A stretch of 64,000 nucleotides of DNA from ZC4RG20 sp036381515 (GTDB lineage Bacteria; Pseudomonadota; Gammaproteobacteria; Steroidobacterales; Rariloculaceae), in the NCBI GenBank assembly GCA_036381515.1, contig DASVCR010000114.1:1-64000 (forward strand), in the 5' to 3' direction. The notes under the pieces were generated by a model that was not told the DNA's origin, searched no databases, and worked only from the letters and a program-made list of their open reading frames with translations. Shown here in pieces: positions 8,824-17,311 of the stretch (the stretch's first letter is position 1; each line of letters opens with the position of its first letter). Position numbers and translations under genes: made by a program.

Positions 8824-9966
8824 GTGTTGCTCGATCCGGCCGAAGGGCTAAGGGAGCCCGGCGACCTCGTGATCGTTCTCGCGGGCGACCTCGTGCTCGA
8901 CGCCGAGGACCCGGACCACTGGCTCTCCGGCATCGCGCCCGTCGTGCGCAGGGCCGACGTCGCGATCGGTCACCTCGAGGTGCCGCATACGCGCCGCGGC
9001 ACCGAGCTCCGAGGCGACGTGCCGGCCGCCCCCGCACCGCCGGAGCATCTCGATGCGCTCGCCCGATGCGGCTTCGCGGCCCTCACGCTCGCCGGCAATC
9101 ACATCGCCGACCGGGGCCCGGACGGGATCGACGATACGATCGGGCGGCTCGACGCGCTCGGGATCGTGCATACCGGCGCGGGCGCAACGCTCGACGACGC
9201 ACGTCGGCCGGCATGGCTCGAGCGCGGCGGTCGGCGGCTCGCCTTGCTGAGCTACAACTGCGTCGGGCCCGAGGCCGCTTGGGCCTCGGCGGAGCAGGCC
9301 GGCTGCAACTACCTGCGCATTGCGACGGCGGACGGGAGCCCGGTTGCGCCGGCCGCGCCGCTCGTCGACGTGACGGGCGACGCGCTCGAGCGGCTCGCCG
9401 ATGAAGTGGCCGACGCGAGGAGGAGCGCGGATCTCGTGATCGTCGCTCTGCACAAAGGGATCGTGCACACGCCGGCGGTGCTCGCGCCGTACGAGCGGCC
9501 GCTCGCTGCGGCGGCGGTCGACGCCGGCGCCGACATCGTCGTCGGCCATCATGCGCATTTGCTTCGCGGCATCGAGTTGCGCGACGGCCGTCCGGTGTTC
9601 CATGGCCTCGGCAACGCATGCGTCGTCACGCACGCGCTCTCGCCGGGACAGGATCATCCGGCACGCGCCGCGTGGGTCGAGCGCCGTCGTAAGCTGTTCG
9701 GCTTCGAGCCCGATCCGCGTTATACGCTCGCGCCGTTTCATCCGGACGCCGTGCACGGTGCGCTCGGCGTCGTGATCGCGCATGCGGACGGCCGGTTGTC
9801 GTGCGGCGTCGTGCCGCTCTGGGTCGAGCCGCCCGGACGGCCGGTTTGTGTCGACGACGAGCGAGCGGACGCCGTGATCGCGTACCTCGAGCGGATCACG
9901 GCCGAAGCGGGTCTATTCGCATCGACGTGGCGGCGCGTGTCCTCTCTGCTCTGGATGTGGGCATGA
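8824..9966 (+). CDS. CapA/PGA_cap-family metallophosphatase-like protein
   Basis: The 380-residue product from GTG 8824 starts close to the domain: LVIVLAGDLVLD, then GHLEVPHT, LTLAGNHIADRGPDGIDDT, and late GADIVVGHHAHLL with FHGLGNACV. These are the signature blocks of the CapA (poly-gamma-glutamate synthesis) superfamily, a calcineurin-like metallophosphatase fold. No signal peptide or membrane anchor is visible, unlike true CapA, so capsule synthesis is unlikely. It sits 11 bases after the hydrolase fusion and one base before the TRAP permease, so it belongs to the uptake/CoA operon. I infer a cytoplasmic hydrolase role. Confidence 0.8.
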   Translation: MLLDPAEGLREPGDLVIVLAGDLVLDAEDPDHWLSGIAPVVRRADVAIGHLEVPHTRRGTELRGDVPAAPAPPEHLDALARCGFAALTLAGNHIADRGPDGIDDTIGRLDALGIVHTGAGATLDDARRPAWLERGGRRLALLSYNCVGPEAAWASAEQAGCNYLRIATADGSPVAPAAPLVDVTGDALERLADEVADARRSADLVIVALHKGIVHTPAVLAPYERPLAAAAVDAGADIVVGHHAHLLRGIELRDGRPVFHGLGNACVVTHALSPGQDHPARAAWVERRRKLFGFEPDPRYTLAPFHPDAVHGALGVVIAHADGRLSCGVVPLWVEPPGRPVCVDDERADAVIAYLERITAEAGLFASTWRRVSSLLWMWA

Positions 9967-9967
9967 C

Positions 9968-10420
9968 ATGAAGCGGCTCAGAGATCTGCTCGTCTGGATC
10001 GCCGGAGGGGCGCTGCTCAGCGCCGTCGCGGTCGATTCGCTCGCGATGATCGGCCGACAGATTCGCTTCCCGCTGCTTGGCTCGATCGAGATCGTCGAGG
10101 CCGTCGTGCTGTTCGCGGCGGGCGGCGGGCTGATCATCGCGACGCTCGACGGCGCGCATGCGCGCGTGAATCTGCTGCTCGCGCGGCTGCCGGAATACTG
10201 GCGACAACGAGTCGCTCGCGTGCACGCGCTGGTCGCCGCGCTCCTCTTCGCTGCACTGCTGGCCGGCACGGTCTGGATCGCGGCCGATCTGTGGAACGGC
10301 TACGAGGAGAGCGAGCTGCTCAGGATCCCGTACAAGCCGCTCCGGATCGCGGCCGCCTGCACGCTCGGCGTGCTGCTCGTGCTGTCGCTCGTCGCGGTGA
10401 CGCGGCGGAGCACGAAATGA
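9968..10420 (+). CDS. dctQ: TRAP transporter small permease (DctQ-type)
   Basis: This 150-residue protein has four hydrophobic segments and the small-permease pattern. An N-terminal TM is followed by MIGRQIRFPLLGSIEIVEAVVLF, a short loop and a C-terminal pair of TMs, with a WNGYEESELLRIP segment between. DctQ pairs with DctM to form the membrane part of a tripartite ATP-independent periplasmic transporter for carboxylates. It starts one base after the previous stop, and its own stop overlaps the dctM start (ATGA). Confidence 0.88.
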   Translation: MKRLRDLLVWIAGGALLSAVAVDSLAMIGRQIRFPLLGSIEIVEAVVLFAAGGGLIIATLDGAHARVNLLLARLPEYWRQRVARVHALVAALLFAALLAGTVWIAADLWNGYEESELLRIPYKPLRIAAACTLGVLLVLSLVAVTRRSTK

Positions 10421-11724
10421 TCGGCCAGCCGAGCGTCGGCCTCGTCGGCGTCGTCGTGCTGCTGGCTTTGCTGATCAGCGGCATGCCGATCGGCATCGCG
10501 CTCGGCATCGCCGGGCTCGGCGGCCTCATCGTGACGCTCGGGCTCGAGCCTGCACTGATCAAGTCCGGCGTGCTCGTGTTCGAGACGATGACGCGCTACG
10601 AGCTCGGCACGCTGCCGCTCTTCATGCTGATGGCGCATCTCTGCTTCACGGCCGGCGCGAGCGGCGACTTCTTCGGTCTCGCGGCACGGCTCTTCGGTCA
10701 CCGACGCGGCGGTCTCGCGATCGCGTCGGTCGCGGGCTGCGCGGGCTTCGGCTCGATCAACGGCTCGAGCCTCGCGACGACCGCGACGATGGGGCTCGTC
10801 GCGGTGCCCGAGATGCGCACTCGCGGCTACTCGGACGCGCTTGCGACCGGCACTATCGCCGCGGGCGGCACGCTCGGGCAGATGATCCCGCCGTCGGGCG
10901 CGCTGATCGTGTTCGGGATCATTGCCGAGCAGTCGATCGGCACGCTGTTCACGGCCGCGATCGTGCCGGGGCTCACGCAGATGCTCTGCTACTTCGTCGT
11001 CATCGCGCTGCTCGTCGGCTCACGCCCTTCGCTCGCGCCGCCGACGCCGCGCGCGACGTGGGCGGAGCGAATCGCGGCGCTGCGGCGGGTCGTCGACATC
11101 GGCCTGCTCGTCGTCGTCGTGATCGGCGGGATCGTGCTCGGGTGGATCACGGCATCGGAGGCGGCGGCGGTCGGCGCCGCCGGGGCGCTCCTGATCTGCA
11201 TGAAACGCGGCAAGCTCGATCGGGCGACGCTTCGCCGTGCGCTCGAGGACACGCTCCGCACGAGCGGCTTGATCTATCTCGTCGTGATCGGCGCGCTGAT
11301 CTTCGCCGCGTTCATCGGCGTCACCGGTCTCGCGGACGCGATCGGCAGCGCGATCGTCGACCTCGATCTCGGGCCGGTCGCGACGATGCTGCTCGTCGCC
11401 GTCTTTCTGTTGCTGATCGGCTCGGTGCTCGACGGTCTCGCGTTGATGCTGCTGACGACGCCGATACTCCTTCCGCTCGTGACAGACATGGGGCTCTCCG
11501 CGATCTGGTTCGGCATCTTCCTGGTACGCGCGATGGAGATCGGGTTCATCCACCCGCCGATCGGCATGAACCTCTACGTGATACAGGGCGTCGTGCCCGA
11601 CGTGTCGCTCGGCCGGATCTTCAAAGGCGTGCTGCCGTTTCTCGCGGCCGATCTCGTGCATCTGACGCTCCTGATCGTGTTCCCCGTCATTGCTTTGGGT
11701 TTACCGACGTGGCTAGGCCGATGA
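10417..11724 (+). CDS. dctM: TRAP transporter large permease (DctM-type)
   Basis: This 435-residue, strongly hydrophobic protein has about 12 membrane segments. DctM hallmarks include GMPIGIALGIAGLGG near the N-terminus, LGTLPLFMLMAHL, AGCAGFGSINGSSLATTATMG, AAGGTLGQMIPPS and a late FIHPPIGMNLYVIQG. It forms the ion-coupled channel of the TRAP importer. The start overlaps the dctQ stop and the end overlaps the dehydratase-like gene start, both as ATGA. The matching binding protein is encoded separately at 16250. Confidence 0.92.
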   Translation: MIGQPSVGLVGVVVLLALLISGMPIGIALGIAGLGGLIVTLGLEPALIKSGVLVFETMTRYELGTLPLFMLMAHLCFTAGASGDFFGLAARLFGHRRGGLAIASVAGCAGFGSINGSSLATTATMGLVAVPEMRTRGYSDALATGTIAAGGTLGQMIPPSGALIVFGIIAEQSIGTLFTAAIVPGLTQMLCYFVVIALLVGSRPSLAPPTPRATWAERIAALRRVVDIGLLVVVVIGGIVLGWITASEAAAVGAAGALLICMKRGKLDRATLRRALEDTLRTSGLIYLVVIGALIFAAFIGVTGLADAIGSAIVDLDLGPVATMLLVAVFLLLIGSVLDGLALMLLTTPILLPLVTDMGLSAIWFGIFLVRAMEIGFIHPPIGMNLYVIQGVVPDVSLGRIFKGVLPFLAADLVHLTLLIVFPVIALGLPTWLGR

Positions 11725-12815
11725 ACGACGCTCCAGTCCCGGAGATCGACACTCGCTTGCGCGATCCGCTCGCGGCGTGCCGCGCGGCGTCGTGCGGCAT
11801 CGGATTCGTCGGTCCGGATATCCCGATCGAGGTGTTGATCGCGAGCGGCCGGCCGTTCGGTCATCTGCCGTGGCGCGCGGATCTCGCGACGCCGTGGGCG
11901 GACCGCTGGCTCGAGTCGAGCTTCCCCTATTGGTCTCGCTCGATCCTCGAGCAATGGCACGACGGCGCTTTCGATGCGCTCGAGACGGTCGTCTTCTCGC
12001 GCACCGACGACGCGAGCCAGCGGCTCTATTACTACGTGAGAGAGCTCAGGCGGAGCGGCAGGCTGCGCGGTCCAAAGCCCGAGATTTTCGATATCGCGCT
12101 GATCCCGCGGGAGTCGAGCCTCGCGCATTCCGAGGCGGCGCTGCTCGACCTGATGCGGACGCTCGACGTCGACAACGCTGCGCTGCCGGTCGCGATCGAG
12201 CGGGCGAACGCGCTTCGTCGGCGCATCGCGCTGCTCGAGCGCTCTCGCCGCGGGAACGGCCCACTATACGAGCGGCTCGGCAGAGCGGCCGTTTGGACGG
12301 ACCCGTGCGAATGGATCGATTCGCTGCGTCTGCCCGATGCGGAGCCTGCGGCGACGAGGCTGCTGCTCGCCGGCAGCATGCCGCCGGACGAGCGGCTGCA
12401 CGACGCCGCGGAGGCGGCCGGCGCGAGCATCGTCGGCGAGGCGCATCCGCTCGCGCTCGGCCGTCTCGGTCCGGAGCTCGGCTTGGCGTCGACGCACGGC
12501 TCGACGGATCTTTGCGACGAACCGGTCCGGGCGCTCGCGAAGCACGTCCGTGCGGCGTCGATCGCGCCGCGCGCATTCGTCCACCGCGGCGCGTGGATCG
12601 TCGATCGCGCACGTGCGGCGCGGGCGACGGGCGTCGTGATCTGGCTCACGCGGGAGGACGAGGCGCTCGCGTGGACCGCGCCCGTGCAGCGACGCGCGCT
12701 GGAGGCGGCGGGCGTGCCTGTGCTGCTGCTCGCGGCTCGACGTTGGCAGGCCGACGACGATGCCGCCGAGCGGATCGCGGAGTTCATAGGGAGGTGCGAA
12801 AGTGCGACCGCTTGA
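11721..12815 (+). CDS. 2-hydroxyacyl-CoA dehydratase D-component-like subunit A
   Basis: This 364-residue protein is related to the HgdB/BcrB-C family. It has the N-terminal IEVLIASGRPFGHLPW, a segment SSFPYWSRSILEQW equivalent to the usual cluster-binding region, VVFSRTDDASQRLYYYVREL, and a C-terminal VVIWLTREDEALAW with GVPVLLLA. The family dehydrates 2-hydroxyacyl-CoA or reduces benzoyl-CoA using a [4Fe-4S] cluster. Here the positions I expect to hold cluster cysteines read S/F and D, and the first 100 residues contain only Cys20 and Cys25. No activator ATPase gene is present in the window. The fold assignment is fairly sure; catalytic activity is doubtful. Confidence 0.65.
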   Translation: MNDAPVPEIDTRLRDPLAACRAASCGIGFVGPDIPIEVLIASGRPFGHLPWRADLATPWADRWLESSFPYWSRSILEQWHDGAFDALETVVFSRTDDASQRLYYYVRELRRSGRLRGPKPEIFDIALIPRESSLAHSEAALLDLMRTLDVDNAALPVAIERANALRRRIALLERSRRGNGPLYERLGRAAVWTDPCEWIDSLRLPDAEPAATRLLLAGSMPPDERLHDAAEAAGASIVGEAHPLALGRLGPELGLASTHGSTDLCDEPVRALAKHVRAASIAPRAFVHRGAWIVDRARAARATGVVIWLTREDEALAWTAPVQRRALEAAGVPVLLLAARRWQADDDAAERIAEFIGRCESATA

Positions 12816-14976
12816 AGGCACTGCGGTCATCGCGGTGGACGGGATGGCATCACGCCCGCTGTGCCGGCTGCTCGAAACGCTCGGTGCGACGATTCGCGAC
12901 GTGCCGGTCGATGCCGAGCATATCGCGCACGCGGACTTCCTCGTCGATGCATCGGGCCTCGAGCGCCTCGCCGATCGAGGCATCACGCGCGCGCGGCTCG
13001 AGGCGTGGAACCCCGCGCTCGTGCACGTCTCGGTCACGCCGTTCGGCAGCGGCGGCGACCGCGCCCGCTGGCGCGGCGGCGAGCTCGTCGCCTCGGCGAT
13101 GGGCGGCACGCTCCGGTTGACGGGCGAGCCTGACCGGCCGCCGGTGAAGGAAGCGCTCGATGCGTGCACGTTCCACGCGGAGATGGTCGCCGCGGCGGGC
13201 GCGATGGCCGCGTGGTATTCGCGGCTCGGCTCCGGCCTCGGCCAGCACGTCGACGTATCGATCCAGGAGGTCGCGTTCAGCCGCACCGTGAACGCGGTGC
13301 TCACGTGGCAGTTCGACCGGCGCAAGATCCACCGCGTCGGCCATGCGCTGAACTACGGCCGCGCGACGGTGCGCTGCCTCTGGCGCCTCGCCGACGGGTG
13401 GTGCTTCCACAGCCTGATGACCGGGCGCTTCGGCGCGCCCGCGAACGAGGCGCTGTCGAGGTGGATCGACGAGGTCGGGCTACCGAACCCGCTCCGCGGC
13501 GTCGACTGGCTGCGCTACGACCGGTCGGCGCTCGACGCCGAGACGCGTGCGACGTGGGAACGCGCGATCGACGCATTCTTTCGGACGCGCACGCGCGCCG
13601 AGATCCGCACGGAAGGAAGGCGCCGCGGCATCAACGCGTGCGTCGTCGAGGAGCCGGGCGACGTGCCGCACGATCCGCATCTCGCCGCAAGGGACTTCTG
13701 GGAGGAGCACGACGGCATCAAGCGGCCGTCACGCTTCGTGCGATTCGCCGGGCCGCCGGCGGATTCGGTGCTGCCGATGGGAGGCGCCGAGCGCCGCCGT
13801 GGTCGAGACACCGATACGATCGGCGGCGCCCGAGGCGGACCGCTCGCCGGCATGCGCATCCTCGACTTCTCTTGGGCCCTCGTCGGCTCGATCTCGACGA
13901 AGATCCTCGGCGATCTCGGCGCGGACGTGATCAAGGTCGAGAGCCGGAGCCGGCCGTGCCTTTCGCGGCTCGACGTTCAGGTCTCGGTATCCCGCCCCGC
14001 GGATCTCGATGACAAGCCGTGGTTCGCGCACTTGAACACGTCGAAGCGGAGCCTGTCGCTCGATCTGAAGCGACCGGAGTCGCGCGAAATCATCGAGCCG
14101 TTGCTCGGCTGGGCCGATGCGGTCGTCGAGAACTTCTCGCCGGGCACGATGGAAAAGCTGGGGCTCGGTTATGCGACGCTCTCTCGCGCGCACCCGGGCC
14201 TCGTCATGGCGTCGGGCAGCGTCTTCGGGCAGACCGGGCCGCTCGCGCGGGAGTGGGGCATCGACGGCACCGGCGCGGCGCTGTCGGGCCGGACGTTCCT
14301 CACCGGCTGGCCGGACCGCGACCCGATCGTGCCGGGCGCGGTACCGTACGGCGATGTGATCGTGCCGTACGTGATCGCGGCCTGCGTGATCGCTGCGCTC
14401 GGCCACCGCGTGCGCGGCGGCGCCGGCTGCCACATCGATGCGTCGATGTACGAGATCTGCGTCCAGCAGATGGCCGATGCGATCGAAGCGGCGCAGCGCG
14501 GCGAAACGCCGCGTCGCATGGGCAACGCGGACCCGGCCGCGCGGCTGCAGGACGTCTTCCCCGCGCGCGGCGAGGATCGCTGGGTCGCGATCAGCGCGTT
14601 CGACGACGCGGACGTCGAGCGGCTCGAGCGCCTCACGGGCGGGCGGCCGATCGCGGACTGGACGCGCGAGCGCGACGACGTCGAGATCGTCGAGCTGCTG
14701 CAGCGCGAAGGCATCGCGGCCGGCGTCGTGCAGGACGTCGAGGATCTCGTCGAGCGCGACGAGACGCTTCGGCGGCGCGGCGCGCTCGTCGATCTGCCGC
14801 ACGCGAAGCTCGGCCGCTTCGGCCATATGCGGACCCCGATCTCGTTCTCGCGGGACGTCGTGACGCCTTTCAGGGCTCCGTCGATCGGCGAGCACACGCT
14901 CGAGATCGTGGGGACCATCGCGGGCATCGACGCGGAGCGCTTCGACGCGCTCGAGGCGCTGGGAGTGTTTCAGTGA
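12802..14976 (+). CDS. Tandem-fused class III CoA-transferase (CaiB/Frc family)
   Basis: This 724-residue protein is twice the usual 380-400 residues. The first half (about 1-345) is a divergent CoA-transferase domain with VTPFGSGGDRARW and a probable catalytic Asp120 in KEALDACTF. The second half (about 350-724) is canonical: GGPLAGMRILDFSWALVGS, GDLGADVIKVES, NTSKRSLSLDLKRPE, VVENFSPGTMEKLGLGY, and probable catalytic Asp518 in PYGDVIVPY. These enzymes move CoA between carboxylic acids through an Asp-bound intermediate. GTG 12802 has GGGAGG upstream and overlaps the dehydratase-A gene by 14 bases. The fusion resembles the head-to-head dimer of normal enzymes made in one chain. Confidence 0.9.
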   Translation: MRPLEGTAVIAVDGMASRPLCRLLETLGATIRDVPVDAEHIAHADFLVDASGLERLADRGITRARLEAWNPALVHVSVTPFGSGGDRARWRGGELVASAMGGTLRLTGEPDRPPVKEALDACTFHAEMVAAAGAMAAWYSRLGSGLGQHVDVSIQEVAFSRTVNAVLTWQFDRRKIHRVGHALNYGRATVRCLWRLADGWCFHSLMTGRFGAPANEALSRWIDEVGLPNPLRGVDWLRYDRSALDAETRATWERAIDAFFRTRTRAEIRTEGRRRGINACVVEEPGDVPHDPHLAARDFWEEHDGIKRPSRFVRFAGPPADSVLPMGGAERRRGRDTDTIGGARGGPLAGMRILDFSWALVGSISTKILGDLGADVIKVESRSRPCLSRLDVQVSVSRPADLDDKPWFAHLNTSKRSLSLDLKRPESREIIEPLLGWADAVVENFSPGTMEKLGLGYATLSRAHPGLVMASGSVFGQTGPLAREWGIDGTGAALSGRTFLTGWPDRDPIVPGAVPYGDVIVPYVIAACVIAALGHRVRGGAGCHIDASMYEICVQQMADAIEAAQRGETPRRMGNADPAARLQDVFPARGEDRWVAISAFDDADVERLERLTGGRPIADWTRERDDVEIVELLQREGIAAGVVQDVEDLVERDETLRRRGALVDLPHAKLGRFGHMRTPISFSRDVVTPFRAPSIGEHTLEIVGTIAGIDAERFDALEALGVFQ

Positions 14977-16253
14977 GCGTGAATACGCCTCGGCGGTCGC
15001 CGCTCGCGTGCACGGCCGCGGCGAAGGCCTACCAGAAGGCGTTCGGCGCCGAGCTTCGCACGCGCGTCGTCGAGCACGGCGAGCCTTTCGCCGTCGCGCA
15101 GGCCGACACGCCGCACGAGATCTTTCACGCGATGGACATCCCGGTCGTCTCGAATCAGTGGTGGTCCGCGTACATCTCCGCGAAACGCCTGTCGGAGCGG
15201 TATTTCGGCGTGCTCGACGATCTCGGGTTCCCGCCGAACCGCTGCAGCTACTGCTCGCTCGGACTGGCTTGCACGCTCGCTGCCGATCCCGAGTCGGCGC
15301 CATGGGGCGGGCTGCCGCGTCCGACCGTGCTCGTCGCGCGGCTCACGTGCGAGTGCGTCCAGCACGTCTTCTCGGCGTGGGCAGAAGCGCTCGGCAGCGA
15401 GTTCTTCCCGATGGAGGCGCCGGCCTGGGTCGATACGATCCCCGAGTGGTATCGGCATTCGCGGACGCGCTGGGAGGAGGTTTACGACGGGCGGCGCGTC
15501 GAGCTCCTCGCGGCCGAGATCCGCGAGCTGATCGTGCTGCTCGAGCGGAAGACCGGACGAGTGTTCGACATCGAAAAGCTCGCTCGGCTGATGGAGCGCA
15601 TCAACGAGCAGGAGGACCTGCTCGCGGAGACCGCCGCGCTCGTCGGCACGGCCCGGCCGTGCCCGATCACGCTCAACGATCAGATGACGAACACGATGAT
15701 CTCGCAATGGCATCGCGGCTCGGACTGGGCCGTCGCGCACGCGCGCCGGTTCCGTGACGAGGTGCGCGAACGCGTGCGCGCGGGCAACGCGGACCCATCC
15801 GCCGAGCGGATCAGGCTCATGTGGATCGGTGCAGGCCTCTGGCACGACACGTCGTTCTACGACGCGCTCGAGGAGCGTATGGGCGCCGTATTCGTGTGGT
15901 CGATGTACCTGCCGTTCGCGGGTGCGCAGTACCCGCGCGACGTGCGAGGACGGCCGCTCGAGGCGCTCGCGAGCCGGATCTGCTCGATGAACGAGGTGCT
16001 GCATCTGCCGCCTTGGATGACCGAATGGCTCGTCAGTGAAGCGGCCCGCTGCGGCATCGATGCCGCGGTCGTGCTCGTTCCGCCGGACAATCGGTTGTCG
16101 CAGTCCGGCACGTTGCTCGCGAGCGAGGCGTTGCGTGCGGCAGGCGTGCCGACGCTCCGGCTCTCCGCGGACATGGTCGATGCGAGCGCGTGGGACCGCG
16201 ACGCGGCGGTCGAGACCGTCGAGAGTTTCCTGCGTCGTGAGGTCGCGCCATGA
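14973..16253 (+). CDS. 2-hydroxyacyl-CoA dehydratase D-component-like subunit B
   Basis: This 426-residue protein starts at GTG 14973, overlapping the CoA-transferase stop. It has a Cys-rich segment CSYCSLGLAC (Cys91, 94, 100) and LTCECVQHVF (Cys126, 128). Helical dehydratase features follow, with PITLNDQMTNT and a late SMNEVLHLPPWMTEWL. It fits the second D-component subunit of 2-hydroxyacyl-CoA dehydratase or a benzoyl-CoA-reductase-like enzyme. These cysteines could ligate an Fe-S cluster, in contrast to the partner subunit. Flanking CoA-transferases suggest that its substrate is a CoA thioester of the acid imported by the TRAP system. Confidence 0.7.
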   Translation: MSVNTPRRSPLACTAAAKAYQKAFGAELRTRVVEHGEPFAVAQADTPHEIFHAMDIPVVSNQWWSAYISAKRLSERYFGVLDDLGFPPNRCSYCSLGLACTLAADPESAPWGGLPRPTVLVARLTCECVQHVFSAWAEALGSEFFPMEAPAWVDTIPEWYRHSRTRWEEVYDGRRVELLAAEIRELIVLLERKTGRVFDIEKLARLMERINEQEDLLAETAALVGTARPCPITLNDQMTNTMISQWHRGSDWAVAHARRFRDEVRERVRAGNADPSAERIRLMWIGAGLWHDTSFYDALEERMGAVFVWSMYLPFAGAQYPRDVRGRPLEALASRICSMNEVLHLPPWMTEWLVSEAARCGIDAAVVLVPPDNRLSQSGTLLASEALRAAGVPTLRLSADMVDASAWDRDAAVETVESFLRREVAP

Positions 16254-17311
16254 GGTTGGTGCTGGCCGTCGTGCTGCTCGTCGCCGGCTGCGCTCGCGGC
16301 GGCACGGGCGAAGCCGTCGTCGCGGATGCCGACGCAAACGCGGTGACCGAGCTCGTGTACGCGACACCGTACGGCCCGACACATCCCTTCAGCCGCGCGG
16401 ATCGGCGCTGGATCGAGTTCGTCGAGACTCGATCGAACGGCCGGCTCCGCATCCGGCCGATCTGGTCCGGCGCACTCTTGTCGTCCGAGCACTCGATGAT
16501 CGAGCTTCGGCACGGCGTCGTCGACATCGGTTTGATCACACCGATCTACGTCGCGGGCGGCGCGCATCTGATTCGCGCGCAGTCGGGCTTCTACAGCGGC
16601 GTGCGTGAGATCGAGCAACAGGTCGCGCTCTACTACTGCCTCGCGGGCACCCATCGGCAGTTCGCGCGCGAGCTCGAGGGATTGAAGATACTGGCCGTGC
16701 AGGGCGGGAGCCTCCCGGGTCTCGTGACGCGCGAGCGGCCCGTGACGTCGCTCGACGACTTGAGGGGCCTTCGGATTCGCGTGCCGGGCGAGCTGATGAA
16801 CGTGATGCGCGATCTCGGCGCGGACCCGGTCAACATGCCGATGGGGGAAGTGTATGCGGCCCTCGCGAAGGGCATCATTGACGGCGTCGTGGCGCCGACC
16901 GACACGTTTCGCGCGCTCCACCTCGCGGAGGTCGCGACCTACTACACGCGGCTTGCCGTCCCGCGCGGCGCGTATCCGGCAAGGGCAATCGGAACGAGAC
17001 GCTGGCTCGCGCTCTCGCCCGCTGATCGCAACGTGCTCGAGGCGTCGATTCCGATCTGGGAGGCGGCGCTCGCGGAAGAGAACAGACGCGCGCTCGAGGA
17101 GGGCCGGCAGTATGCGCTCGAGCAGGGTGTCGTCGAGGTCGAGATCAGCGCGGACGACCAGGCACGTTTCGACGCGCTCTACGCGCTCGAGGCGGAGCGT
17201 AACGCCGCGGCGCTGACGCGTTACGGCATCGACGGGACATCGGTGCTTGCCGCCGCGCGAGCGAGCATCGGTCCGGACGGCAGCGTGAGCTGCGCGGGGG
17301 ACGGCGCGTGA
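16250..17311 (+). CDS. dctP: TRAP transporter solute-binding lipoprotein (DctP-type)
   Basis: This 353-residue protein starts ATG 16250, overlapping the previous stop. The lipobox LLVAGC puts the lipidated Cys at residue 14, so it is membrane-anchored rather than freely periplasmic. The DctP fold is clear from LVYATPYGPTHPFSRADRRW, GALLSSEHSMIELRHGVVDIGL, a RGLRIRVPGELMNVMRDLGADPVNMPMGEVYAAL segment and GIIDGVVAPTDTFRAL. The Arg in LRIRVPG is the usual carboxylate-binding residue. It binds the ligand for the DctQM permease encoded 5.8 kb upstream in the same operon; the separation is unusual. Confidence 0.88.
   Translation: MRLVLAVVLLVAGCARGGTGEAVVADADANAVTELVYATPYGPTHPFSRADRRWIEFVETRSNGRLRIRPIWSGALLSSEHSMIELRHGVVDIGLITPIYVAGGAHLIRAQSGFYSGVREIEQQVALYYCLAGTHRQFARELEGLKILAVQGGSLPGLVTRERPVTSLDDLRGLRIRVPGELMNVMRDLGADPVNMPMGEVYAALAKGIIDGVVAPTDTFRALHLAEVATYYTRLAVPRGAYPARAIGTRRWLALSPADRNVLEASIPIWEAALAEENRRALEEGRQYALEQGVVEVEISADDQARFDALYALEAERNAAALTRYGIDGTSVLAAARASIGPDGSVSCAGDGA

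Noticed and set aside
5213..9037. A 1274-codon open frame on the minus strand
   Set aside because: It is the antisense of two clear secreted hydrolases, is extremely Arg-rich and has no SD or domain; it is an artefact of high GC.
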